Source of the DNA: Diphasiastrum complanatum
Lineage: Eukaryota > Streptophyta > Lycopodiopsida > Lycopodiales > Lycopodiaceae
Assembly: GCA_029204225.1 (NCBI GenBank)
Contig: MU832588.1
Span: 1 to 64,000, forward strand
Direction: 5' to 3'
DNA length: 64,000 nt
Below the pieces are notes generated by a model that did no database searches, had not been told where the DNA came from, and worked only from the letters and a program-made list of their open reading frames with translations. A program made the position numbers and the translations under genes. Positions within the stretch are counted from its first letter, which is position 1. Every line of letters begins with the position of its first letter. Positions 43,991 to 57,658 of the stretch are shown in pieces.

Positions 43991-44318
43991 AAGCGCCGGC
44001 AAAGTCGTCTTGGCCTGGTTGGTGTACGTGATATGCAAGGGCGGCATTTGCCATCTTTGACAACTCTCTCACGTCATCGCCTTCATCATCCAAGCCTCTC
44101 TATTCAACTACTGGACCACACACACATCAGTCCAGAATCCAGATCTGGGCCCTTTGTCTTCTTGTCAACCTATCCAAGGATCAAACGATGAGGCATAGCT
44201 ATCGCCCATAATCTCACTTGCAATAGTTTGATGATTGTTATTACCTACTCTCTCCCTCCCTCTCTGATCAGAACGGACTAGCAAGCTTGATCCAACTCTC
44301 ACATCGACAAGCCACGAC
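43991..44318 (+). promoter_or_regulatory. Proximal promoter and 5' leader of the IDD gene
   Basis: Less AT-rich than the flanks and pyrimidine-rich in places (CTCTCTCCCTCCCTCTCTG at 44247-44266), typical of a plant leader. No TATA box was assigned. A short upstream open frame (43946-44191) overlaps the poly-G tract and is probably not translated. Confidence 0.45.
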
Positions 44319-46762
44319 ATGAACCTGCGAAAGCCGGTAACTGATTCCCATCCCATGAGAGACCATCTGAATCCCGGAGATCGAACTGGAGCATCGTCAT
44401 CCACTCATGGTGCAGCTCTACTGTTGCAGCGGGATGATTTATCCTATTCAAACGATGCGTTGCTCTCTGCACCTTCGAGTCCTTGTGGTAAACGCAAAAG
44501 GCGTCCTGCTGGAACTCCAGGTAAGGTCGACAACCTCATACCATAATTTCAACCACCTGCTGTATGCCTAACTTCAGCATATGGAAAGTTGATCAGATTA
44601 ATTATTTTGAATATAATCCCGAGAACCCACACCCATCTCTTTCGCTCAGCAGGAACTGCGCAAAATGCGATAACTTTTTTCTGACAATTAAAAACGCGTA
44701 TATAATATGAACATCGTCAGGTAAAATATTTGGAAATAAGAAAGTTCGGTAATCTTCTCATCGCTGAGAAGTTAAAAGATCGAACTTCACCGGAATATGC
44801 TAATCACGCTAACACCCGTTCAAAATAATCTATCGGCAAAGACCGTGTAAAGATATATATTTTTAATGTTCACAATCTTTACTTCCTGTGCCCGCAGATC
44901 CTGATGCAGAGGTCGTTGCTTTGTCTCCAAAGACTCTTATGGAGTCAGATAAGTATGTCTGTGAAATATGTAACCAAGGATTCCAGAGAGATCAGAACCT
45001 CCAGATGCACAGACGTAGGCACAAAGTGCCGTGGAAACTAATTAAAAGAAATAATCCAGACGTGCAAAAGCGTGTTTTTATCTGTCCAGAGCCAGCATGC
45101 CTTCACCATGATCCTTGTCACGCACTAGGAGATCTCATAGGTATCAAAAAGCATTTTCGAAGAAAACATAGCAATGAGAAGCGATGGAAGTGCGAGAAAT
45201 GCTCCAAAGGATATGCTGTACAGTCAGACTATAAGGCTCATCTTAAAACCTGTGGCACGCGAGGGCATTGTTGCGCTTGTGGTCGTGTTTTCTCAAGGTA
45301 CCGAGTTATTAGAACTCGAGAACGTATGTCCTGTTAGCTGCCGTTATATAATCTGTTGTCATACTGAGTAGATATAACTTTTTTCTTGTACAGGGTAAAT
45401 AGTTTCATAGAGCACCAGGACACCTGCAACGCCGCAAATAAGAAAGCTGCCTTACGTGGAAGCGAGCAGACGTCCGTGCATCTCGCTGAAATCAAAAGTA
45501 CAGCCAGTACCAGCTGCTCATATGAAGACCCTACGTTGCCATCTCATGACCCGTCTCAACGAAATCAAATAACATCTTTTACAATTAAGAATGATAACAA
45601 CTTAAATGTAACATCAGTTCAACGTGAACTGCAGTTCCTTCCGGTGAAAAACTTGAGTACCGAAACCTCTGATTCTGTCATACCAGAGAGTGATAATTGC
45701 AAAGGGCGGAGCATTCTCATAGGTAAGGTGATGGCATGCGCTAACTATGATGTCAGCTCATTATATTCAGGAGCACCCGCATCTTCCAAGGAACGTCACC
45801 TTTCCTTATTAGATGATAGTGATAAAAACGTTTCTTCTAGTTTGGAGCTCTCAATTGGTCCGTGTGTTTTTGCATCTCAGAGTAACCAAAATGAGATCAA
45901 TCCTAAGATCGCTAGTACTGATCCTGGATCTGGACTAAGGCTTAACACATCAAAAGCAAGGCTGATTCGAAACGAACCTCCAACAACGAGACAACTCGAA
46001 AATGATTTGTTTCTGTCAACTTCAATTTATGCAGCAAATATGCAAGAACACCCCGACTTAATGCGAGTGAACAGATTTTCAGAATTTGCCATCGGAGGCT
46101 CTAGAAAAGTGATCAATGAATCCAAATATGCACTACCAACGAAAACATGGATGCTCACTCCACGTACAGAGACAACGAAGAATGAAACTAATGTACAAGC
46201 TGAAGGTCACGGTGGCTGTTTCCATTCTATATTGTTGGATAATACCGGTATCCAAAAATATCGGCTTGCACGACCACAGAAACGTCGCCTTTTCAATACG
46301 GAACAAATTCTCTCCCAGGATAATGTCACGAGATCAGAACGAGGGTCTTATGAATCAACGAGCCAATACCGGATGTTCTCTCCTGAAGTATTTAAAGATA
46401 GTTGGAGTGAACCTCCTTTTGGTACGCAAATGAGCGCAGATTACAGCTTAGAAGCTCAGAGTTACTACGAGGACGCTAATGGGAGTTTACAGCTGAAAGA
46501 GACCAATAATGCTTCGGAGGTAAAAATTGCTCCTGAGACCGACCTTGAGCTAGCTTCATCATGGCGCATGGTCATGGCTGAGTCCGAATGCGCAAGCTCC
46601 TCTGATTCCCATGGACATATTCTAACATCCAAAGATGCACCTCCTTTCAAATTATTTCTGCCAGCTGCTAGTAATGCTTTCGATAATGGAGAGGTATTGT
46701 TATTGTCACCTACTACAGGACGTCAAACTCAGCTACAGCTACCATGTCGATTCGACCAATAA
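44319..46762 (+). CDS. INDETERMINATE-domain C2H2/C2HC zinc-finger transcription factor, SGR5/IDD14-16 clade
   Basis: Exons 44319-44520, 44898-45297 and 45394-46762 join with GT-AG introns in consistent phase to give 656 residues. A basic nuclear signal (KRKRR, 58-62) precedes the ID domain. The fingers are ZF1 C89/C92/H105/H109, ZF2 C130/C135/H153/H158, ZF3 C166/C169/H182/C186 and ZF4 C193/C195/H208/C212. The peptides MHRRRHKVPWKL, HALGDLIGIKKHFRRKH and GRVFSRVNSFIEHQDTC are diagnostic of the SGR5/IDD14-16 subclade rather than MAGPIE/JACKDAW types. In Arabidopsis this clade controls shoot gravitropism, auxin-related growth and starch/sugar responses; that role is inferred. Residues 213-656 are mostly unrecognised; only ELQFLPVKNL and LELSIGP echo the clade. 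The coiled-coil tail with a terminal Cys found in angiosperm members is not seen. Intron 2 splits ZF4 within the Arg-201 codon. Confidence 0.9.
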
Positions 46763-47439
46763 TAAATTTTTGAAACTGGTGAAAGATAGCAGCAGGTATC
46801 TTCTGCATGAGAATAAACATCAAGGCTTTAACTACTACACTGATATAAATATTTACTCAGGAAATAATAGTAAAGCTTGCAGTAAGTAATATTTGCATAG
46901 GGATTGAGTTGGTTTCATTGCTTTCAAAGAAATTGAGCAAGTAAATGCAAAGTCTATATGAACGCGGGGAGGCATATATGCAAAAGGCCGCTATCTGTTA
47001 ACATACATATGCATACTCTATAAACAGTATTACAAACTCATGCTTTTTATCAGCATAAAGATAAATAATATGTGAATAAAAGCTAGACTCATCTCTACTA
47101 ACCCTCTAGTGCCAACTCTATGATATCACTACTCTATATCATTCTATACTCCGTCTTCATGCTGGTTCTTATTGTCAACATTGCATCTCTCTCTATATGC
47201 CAACTTTCCTGCTTTGCTAGGTGCTCACTCTAAAGCTATCCTGGTTCAGTTTCTTGTGGATAATGAGCATGTCATATTCCTCTCTGTATTTTTGTCTAGA
47301 TAGTAATAATTTAGCCAATGCCAGTCTTCATTAACAATAGTGATGTGTACTTTATATATGTGTAGAATAAAATATAGAGTATAACTCCTGCTTAAGATAC
47401 ATTGAATGCCCAATGCTTGAGATTAATGTCTCTAAAGGA
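46763..47439 (+). other. 3' untranslated region of the IDD gene and spacer
   Basis: AATAAA-type signals occur immediately after the stop codon (46762-46767) and at 46812-46816, so the polyadenylation site may be close. Beyond about 46900 nothing is recognised. Confidence 0.4.
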
Positions 47440-47940
47440 CTTAGTAAATTATCTCCTATTGTTGACATTCAATCTCTTCATCGTTTTCCTTTCCTCCTAC
47501 AAAGTGGTATTGAACTTTGATGTGCTTGGTACATGCATATAATCTAGGATTTCTTGACAATGCTATGAAGCTTTGTCACAATGCAACATGATTGGAAATT
47601 TTTTATATTTTTTGGAAATAGGCGAATAATTGGTTAAGCCACAATGATTCCTTTGTTGCTTGTGTTGCATCCAGAAAATCAATGCAATAATTCTGCTAAA
47701 ATTTAAGACTTCATGTTATAACACCATCTCACTAATTGATAAGTTGCATGTAATTGCTCTTGCTCCCACCAAAAATTATTTTAGTAAATCAAGTGTCTTA
47801 TTTATATATTTCAAAATTCTCTTGGGTGCTTGCCAATGTTGTCCACCTAGATCAATCAAGAATTCACTTAAGATGTGCATGCTTATTGGGAATGCTATTG
47901 TTGGTCATCTATATACCACAAGCATAGACCTTCTACTATA
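47440..47940 (-). pseudogene. Copia RT/RNase H remnant
   Basis: Minus-strand frames near 47880-47780 read QHWQAPKRILKYINKTLDL, and near 47660 a DATQATKESLW-like block. Near 47570-47480 they read ALSRNPRLYACTKHIKVQYH followed by FVGGKENDEEIEC. This is the end of copia RT and RNase H, with stops and frameshifts. No LTR was recognised directly downstream. Confidence 0.75.
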
Positions 47941-49242
47941 TAGGGTTGGTTATTTGCGTGTGTGTTGCAAATCTTCATGTAGTACCTTCTAAGAATTCCA
48001 CATATTTTCCTTCTTTGTCTTGGATAAATCATTCTTTTCATCCTGACAAAAATGTATTTGGATGCCCAAAATACAATGAAATCACCAAAATCCCCAATCT
48101 CATATTCATATGCCGATCTTTCTTTTGTTTAATATAACAACAATAGATAATAACTTGTCAGTATATACCAAGAAAAATATTGCAATTAAAGCTTTCCCTA
48201 CTTACTTGACATAGACCTTCAGAATCTTATTTTCTATGTCCCTAATCACTTAAGTTAATAAGCCAATAAACTGTGATAAGGGGTAACCTAGATGAGGTTA
48301 GAAGACTCAGAACTAACTAAATAATAATTATATTGAGGATTAATGTACCATGACTCGGGTTATAGCTAATCTTAGTGTATATATGGGGCACTATAACTTT
48401 ACTTAGAGTTTGGCTAAATTGGACTTGGATGGTCAGATTTAGCTAACTATACTAGGATGTTAGCTTGTGAATTGAGGCTATGAGTCCAATGGCACTCTAG
48501 TATCATCCTAGAAATCAATCTTATAGGTACATGGTTGAGTCCCAAGATTATTTAATACTTAGGTTTGGAATCTATGGCTCTAGGATGGATTATGGTGGCA
48601 TGAAACACCATGGTCAAAGGCTCATGAGCTAAATCTGTTAGTGTCTTGATAGTCCTCATAACTCATGGGTGAGTACATATTTACTCTATAGGTGGGAGTC
48701 TATAGTAATATTCCTTCTAGTGTTGTTTATGTGATTTAGTTTAGGTCAGATTCTAGAGTCATGTGACAATGATATCATAAACTCAAAGCAATGGTAGGCC
48801 AATACATGCTACAATACGTGCATGAGAAAGGAGTGGTGAATTTCATGGAGTTTCATCTCAACATGAGATCCAGGGATTTATTTTTTGCTTTTGTGTATGT
48901 CTTTAGAATTCATTATTTTGATAATGTTATGTAAGATGAGTGTTTAGTTGATCTAAGAATTTGTACATGAGATAGTAGTTGGGTGCAACACCATGCATGT
49001 GTACTACAAACTCAAGTCATTGTGGTAGGTTTGGACTGGAATTTCAAGTGTTGAAGGGCTAAATTCTATTGCATTTCGTATAAGAAGTTCATTTATTTTT
49101 GTGAATGAGTTCCTAGTGGGTAAATTTTTTAGTAAGAGGAGTTGGTTTTGGAACGACTAGGTACAGGTAGTCATTCAATTTGTTCGCATCTTCAAGATTG
49201 AGAAATACATTTCAATTTGCTGTTTTTTGAAAATCAATATAT
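47941..49242. other. Spacer, nothing recognised
   Basis: No gene or repeat family member identified. Could contain further decayed copia sequence upstream of the RNase H scrap. Confidence 0.4.
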
Positions 49243-49506
49243 GTTGTGTCAATAATCAGATAAACAACATCAAGCATTCACCATAAGCAATCACCAGAGA
49301 AGGCGGAAGAAGAACACACACTCTCACTCAACACACTATATCTTTCTGAATGTAAATTGTACAAATAAACCCTGAACCCTGATAGAGAGAGAAAACCTAG
49401 GAGTAGACTAATAGACTAGCCTACATTCAATTACAGCTGGTAACAACTGTCAATAATAAAGTACATCGTAAACAGTAACAATGAAGTTTATCATTGATTT
49501 CTAACA
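49243..49506 (-). mobile_element. Copia-2 3' LTR
   Basis: Starts TGTTAGAAATCAATGATAAAC (49506) right after the polypurine tract. The likely end is GACACAACA at 49243, giving about 264 bp with short TGTT...AACA ends. No second copy in the window, so the 5' LTR has been lost or lies under later insertions. Confidence 0.7.
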
Positions 49507-52300
49507 CTCTCCCTCAATGATAAAATTACATTCTTCTATTCCCAATAGAGTACAAAACTTTTCAAATTTATATTGACCTAACGACTTAGTAAAAATATCT
49601 GCCACTTGATCTTCAGGTTTACAAAAAACAAGATCTATGGCTCCATCATGATTTTTCTCTCGAACAAAATGATAATGTATTTCGATGTGCTTGGTTCGTG
49701 CATGTAGAACTGGATTTTTGGCAAGACGAATGTAGCTTTGATTGTCGCAAGAGATGATAGTTGCATTCACCTGTGGTTGACCTAGATCCACAAGCAATCT
49801 TCGTAACCATACCACTTCTTGTGTAGCATTGCTAAGTGCTCGATATTCAGCTTCCGTCGAGGATAAGGTTGCTTTTTGCTGCTCCATGAAATTGTAGTTG
49901 TACCATAACTGAATGTATGACCACTGGTCTTTTGTCATCAATATTACCTGCCCAATCGGCATTTGCATAACCTACCAACATTGGAACTTTAGGATGATCA
50001 TACTTCAAACCAAAATTCAATGTCCCTCGAATGTATCTGAAAATACGTTTAGCAGACTTCCAGTATGCTTGACTAGGATCTTGCATAAATTGACTAACAA
50101 CACCAACAACATAAGAAATATCAGGTCGTGTGTGTGTCAAATAGATCAAACTACCCACCAGCTGCCTGTACAAGTAAGCATCCACTTTCTCAGATTCATC
50201 ATATGCAGTAAGCTTCGTGTTGACATCCATCAGTGTGCTCAAAGGCTTACAATCCTACATATTGAACTTACAAAACAAATCTCGTGCATATTTGCTTTGT
50301 GTACGAAAGACCATGTCTTCCTTTTGCCATACTTCGATGCCAAGACAATAGTGCATCAATCCTAGATCGCTTATGTCAAAAGCATTGGAAAGATCTGATA
50401 TGATTTCATCAATTAAGCTCTCATTACTTCCTATAATAATCAAATCATCCACGTACAAAACAATGAATACTATATCTGAATCTTGCCTTAGAATGTAAAG
50501 ATTAGGATCAACATTAGTCTTCACTTGAAGTGTTCATCAATGCAAGAGTACCACACCCGTGGTGCTTGCTTCAATCCATAAATGTCTTTGTTGAGCTTAC
50601 AAACAAATGCCATAGAAAGTAGAAATAGCAATGATAGAACATATTGCTACCACCTTAGCTATGGGTGTGAAGGTTTCCTCAAAATCAATACCTTCTTTTT
50701 GCTCAAATCCTCTGGCAACCAACCGTATTTTGTACTTGTTGAGCTGTCCATCCGCTCCATATTTGATCTTATAAATCCATTTGCAAGTGATAGGCATCTT
50801 ACCATCAGATAGCTCAACCAAGTTCTACGTCCTATTTTTCGATATGGCTTCCATTTTTGTTTCCATAGCTACACACCACTCTTTGTGCTCCTTTGCTTCA
50901 TCAAAGGTTTTTGGTTCTTGAGCCTTGGGCACAAGACCCATTAGGGCTAGATTCATCTCTAATCTTGTAGGAGGTTTTCGATTTCTACTTGATCTTCTAA
51001 GCTCTCTTTGCTCTCTAGATTCGGGATTATCTCCCTTCTTTGCATTATCTGTGACTGATAAGTACCATTTAGGTACTCCCTTGGGAACTTCAGCATCAGG
51101 CTTGCCTTTGTCTACTTGATCTTTCACATCAAAATCCACTTCCTTCTTGACCTGTACTTTCGCTCCCTCATCAAAAGATTTAGTGATTCCTTCAATTTGT
51201 TCACCTCGACCCATCTCGTCAAATGCAGCATCCCTAGAAATCACAAGCTTATGTGCATTCATGTCATACATCATGTATGCCTTGGACTTCTCATCCTATC
51301 CAAGGAAAATACACCTGATGGCTTTTGCATCCAATTTTTTTCGTTTTTCATCGGGAATATGAGCGTAAGCATCACAACCAAATACTCTCAAATGAGAAAT
51401 ATTAGGTTTCTGTCTAGTAAAATCTTCATGAGGTGTCTTACCTTCCATAGATTTTGTAGGACACCGATTTAGGATGTCCGTAGCTGTGTGCAAGCTTCTG
51501 CCCAAAAGGTGTTTGGCAAGCCCTTGCTTTTGAGCATCGCCCTTGCCATCTCAACAATGGATCTATTCTTTCTTTCTGCAAGTCCGTTTTGTTGTGGTGA
51601 ATAAGATGTTGTAGTCTGTCTCTAGATCCCTTGATCCTTGCAAAAATCAATAAATTCTGTTGAAAAGTACTCACCACCTCCATCAGATTTCAAAGTCTTG
51701 ATGCAGCATCCTATTTGCTTTACAACTAGTGCCTTGAATTCTCTGAACTTACCAAAAGCATCTGATTTCTTGCTTATGAAATAAATCCAAATGCATCTGC
51801 TATAATCATCAATGAAGGTAATAAAGTAATAGCAGCCACTAAGAGATCTATTATGCATAGGTCCACATAGATCACTGTGGACAAGATCTAGGATGCTACT
51901 GGCTCTCCTTGCTCCACTTGTGAGAAACCTCTCTCTGTGTTATGTTCCCAAAATGCAACCGTCACACATTTTTCCTTCAAAAGAAATATCAGACAATCCA
52001 ATAACTAGATTACCTCTTTTGAGAATCTGTAAACTTGGAGCACTAATATAACCAAATTGTTGATGCCAATGATCACTTTGACCATCAACAATGCTTACCA
52101 TAGCTTGAGCAAAAGATCTCGCATTCAATTTGTAGAGTCGATTTCCATTGACTCTAGCTCATGTAGCAATCACTTTGTAGTAATTGTTTATGTCTTTGAC
52201 GAGACATTTGTCGCTGTCAAACTCAACCGTGAGTTGTTAATCAACCATCGTCCCAACAGATAGTAGATTGCTCGCGTCTAATCCTTTTAGGTAGACTTGC
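49505..52300 (-). pseudogene. Copia-2 pol: protease end, integrase, RT, RNase H
   Basis: This is the most complete copia pol in the window, read on the minus strand. Order: protease end (LKGLDASNLLSVGTMVD, 52300), pre-integrase (DHWHQQFGYISAPSLQIL), integrase core ([20 protein letters not shown], then [12 protein letters not shown]), IN end (HLRVFGCDAYAHIPDEKR) and linker with an acidic stretch. RT follows ([19 protein letters not shown], active site LYVDDLIIIGS), then RNase H (LSSTEAEYRALSNATQEVVW, DNQSYIRLAKN, KHIEIHYHFVREK). At least six stops or frameshifts separate the open pieces, so it is inactive, but it is younger-looking than the other copia remnants. Confidence 0.93.
49507..49517 (-). 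other. Copia-2 polypurine tract
   Basis: TTGAGGGAGAG directly before the LTR start and within the last codons of pol, as is usual for plus-strand priming in copia elements. Confidence 0.85.
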
Positions 52301-52329
52301 TAAAATCACATGATCATAGCATCATTATT

Positions 52330-52582
52330 GATTAAATCAGGATCACACTCAGAACTGAGGTAATTGACCCGTTCAATATAATCTTGCACTATTTCTGTCT
52401 TTCCCATTTCAATATACTTAAATGTACAAAAAGATCTTCCATAAATTTTTTGGGTTTGAATCTTGTGATTAGGCCAGCTTTAACCATTTTCCAATCCATA
52501 TGTTTGGTCTCATCTTGGTTATAAAACCAATCTTGTGCTGCTCCTGTTAAGGCCATAGGAAATAGCTTAAGTTTATCTTATG
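52330..52582 (-). pseudogene. Ty3/gypsy gag scrap abutting copia-2
   Basis: Minus frame with KLFPMALTGAAQDWFYNQDE followed by GLITRFKPKKFMEDL, the Ty3/gypsy capsid pattern (L-x-G-x-A-x-x-W). It lies where copia-2 gag should be, so the junction at about 52300 joins two unrelated elements. Open for about 75 codons. Confidence 0.7.
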
Positions 52583-54707
<2,125 letters not shown>

Positions 54708-54823
54708 ACCATCTATTCATCTATCACTCTTAATCCTAAATAAATGCAAATCTAACAATCTTTTACAACCATAGACTATATACCTATCTATTATTCTGAA
54801 TTCTAAATCAATGCAAAATGCCA

Positions 54824-54826
<3 letters not shown>

Positions 54827-54875
<49 letters not shown>
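54827..54875. repeat. (AC)n microsatellite
   Basis: About 24 AC units. Confidence 0.97.
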
Positions 54876-54876
<1 letters not shown>

Positions 54877-54964
54877 TATAAATCTAACAATCTATTACTA
54901 CCAAACACTATATCTATTTATCTATTATCCTAAATTATTAATCAATGCAAAATTCAAAACGCAC

Positions 54965-55138
<174 letters not shown>

Positions 55139-55186
55139 ACAAATCTGAGATTCATTTACCATCAAACACTATCTTCATTTACTTCA

Positions 55187-55318
55187 CACTTAACACTATC
55201 TATTCAAACACTTAACACTCAACACTATATATTCAAACACTTAACACTATCTATGCAAACACTTAACATTATCTATTCAAACACTTAACACTTAACACTA
55301 TCTATTCAAACACTTATC
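55187..55318. repeat. Minisatellite, about 25-bp units
   Basis: About five to six copies of TTAACACTATCTATTCAAACAC with small changes in length. Related words occur between the microsatellite arrays at 54708-54960, so the flanks probably come from the same array. Confidence 0.85.
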
Positions 55319-55929
55319 TTTCTTCTCTTCACTTTCTTTCACAAAAAAAAAACAAAACAAACTTAAAAAAAAAAAAAAAGCAAAACATAAACTCCAAAAA
55401 CTCCAAAAGCTTTCAATATCTGCAAGCACCAACCTCTAAGCATCAAAAGCATGAAAGGATCTTCAAGATCCAAGCTCCAAATGCAAGAATCGCTCCAAAC
55501 TCGTCTTCAATCGCTCCAACCTGCACAAAAAAATGTGAGAAGAAAGACACTAGATCGCGCAAATTCTCCAAAAATCATCAGACGTCGGAATCCGACGCCC
55601 TCCAATCACGTCAGAGGTTAGGACCCGGACATCAGAAGTAAGAGGTTGTAGACACGCATTTGGATTGCTGATGTGGACGTCAGATTCTGAGGTCTACGTC
55701 GGATGACACGTAATTTTGTTTTTTTTAATATTCCATGCCATATCCACATTGGGCTATCAGATTCTGACATGTCAATTCTGACGTCCACTTTGAAAATTGG
55801 TTGCCACCACAATTTCCCGATCACCGGACCTCCAGTTTTGGAATTTTTGCCTAGATGTCGAATTTCGACGCATCGAATTGTGACAAATTATAAAATTTCT
55901 GAAAATCCATCAGAATCCACGCGATATGT
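55319..55929. other. Spacer with a GACGTC-rich patch
   Basis: 55565-55720 contains many ACGTC, CGTCGGA and TCAGATTCTGA words, some nearly palindromic (CGTCGGAATCCGACG at about 55583). No coding sequence. Confidence 0.4.
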
Positions 55930-56395
55930 TATTGTGAATGTAGTCTATAAGTGCTTGTTTACGAAGTTCAATCTATATATCCAGATTTATAGGAGATAGA
56001 TAAATCTTTTAAGATTCAGATGGATTGTTGATTTTTGGCATGTGGTACTAGAAATGGGGCTATTAACTCATTAGAGTAACTACAGTACTCTGGATTGAGT
56101 TATAATTGTCTGAGACTTGATGGATCTCCTAGAGATTTTAGATGACTGAATTGTTGTATTTTAGAATATTTGGATATTCTAAGAATAATTGTACCAAGAA
56201 GCACTATTATTTGTAAGAAATTGTGGAAGAATTTTAGACTATGATTAAAATGGAAATTCTTCAGCTTTCAAATTTGATTTCAGAAATAAAGAACTAATCC
56301 AGCCAGTGGGTCATGTAATTGGGATTACATGAAGGTGATAAACTTTTATTTGGAGAAGATCAACCCATTTGGAAGTTTTATAGCTTAGTGTATCT
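55930..56395 (+). mobile_element. Family L internal region
   Basis: Collinear with the minus-strand copy at 8941-9400, from AGTCTATAAGTGCTTGT through TGATGGATCTCCTAGAGATT to GAGAAGATCAACCCATTTGG. Non-coding in its present state. Confidence 0.65.
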
Positions 56396-56581
56396 TTGGG
56401 TGTTGAGTTAGTACTCCTATGTAAAGACAAGCAATTGAAGAATTGTTGCATCATTAAATACTTATTCAGAAGGAAAGATCAGACTAAGAATAATGATTCT
56501 TGGGTAGGACTTGAAAGCTTAAGAAATAATTTCATGTCTTCTTTTTCCCATTCTGAGGACAAAACCTATTTAAGGGAGTAA
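56396..56581 (+). pseudogene. Chromodomain-like scrap before family L LTR copy 5
   Basis: Plus frame with IIKYLFRRKDQTKNNDSW. The conserved Trp of the chromodomain RWK motif is replaced by Arg here (RRK). Ends at a stop within the polypurine tract TTTAAGGGAGTAAGAA (56569-56584). Confidence 0.55.
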
Positions 56582-56584
56582 GAA

Positions 56585-57066
56585 TGTTACAGCCATATTC
56601 AGCTAAGGACATAGAATATTAGTCCTAATATGGTAGACCGGCCCTCTATTGTTCGAGATTATTGGTCATGCTGAGATTTAATTTCATGTCGAGGCCTATT
56701 TGTGACTAATTACATTGAAAGGACCTAGACTCTCTAATGGAGACATATGGAGTAGTGCATGTACGTGTGACAGATATGGGCAGGAGGAATGCATGAAGAG
56801 AGGTGACCTATTTATAGTTGACCTGCATGGGGATTGCATGGGTTCATGCACAGGGTCTACTCTCTATATATTGAGGTAGAGATTATCTCGTCGACATCTT
56901 GGGTTTAGGTTACTAGTTGCTCTCTTCTCCTCTTGCTATCACATGGCATGGCTTGGGGATTAGATCCAATTTTTGATCTAGGTTTAGTTGGGCGGTTTGG
57001 CTCCATAGTCTCTCTTTTTGTGTTTTCCTATCCTCATCTTAGGGATTTTCCCTAGTGGTCTTTACA
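56585..57066 (+). mobile_element. LTR, family L copy 5 (3' LTR)
   Basis: 482 bp from TGTTACAGCCATATTCAGC to GTGGTCTTTACA, preceded by a good polypurine tract and pol end. The best-defined copy of the family; both ends agree with the PBS-defined copy 4. Confidence 0.88.
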
Positions 57067-57658
57067 CCATGAGAGCGATAAAATAGTTCATAATCAAGCA
57101 CATGCTTATGATCCACATCTAACACTAACCATTAACACTACTCAAGTGAAGGTAAAACTTACTTTTTTTTCTCTCTCTTCTCTCTCACAAAAAGTATAAC
57201 AAAGATCAAACCCAACAATTAGAAATCCAACAAATAGCAAAATCCAAATAAAGCATGAGAGATGAAGAAAGGAAGAAGAAGAGCAAGGACATCCGATTTC
57301 AATCCGTAAGAGGTTCAACCTCCTTTTATTGAAATGAACATGAATGTGAGAAATGAACTACAATTCACCACTCTATATAGTGGATTTTAGGGCTTTGGCC
57401 TCAAATCCTATTGTCCAATCTCCACCTCCCTTATTATTTGAAATTCAAATTTTGGGAGAGTCCTTTTTATTCACTAACTTGACTATTAGGCCTTGCGACA
57501 TTTACATCCTGCAAAAAGGCCTAAAGTCCTTTCATTAAATTCTAACTAATCAAATAACTATGTGATCATCGGGTTGGACTTACACACGCAGGGTGCCAAA
57601 TACCTCTCACCTATTAACTATGGTTAGGATTGCCTCGATATATGCAAACCCTCCAACA
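57067..57658 (-). mobile_element. LTR-like repeat, family R2 copy 2 (truncated)
   Basis: On the minus strand it starts TGTTGGAGGGTTTGCAT (57658) and matches 25745-26422. It lacks the last ~135 bp and abuts the end of family L copy 5 exactly at 57066/57067. Its start interrupts gypsy integrase sequence at 57659. Confidence 0.7.

Noticed and set aside
46116-46433. Plus-strand 105-codon frame inside IDD exon 3
   Set aside because: It is an alternative-frame shadow of the IDD coding exon.
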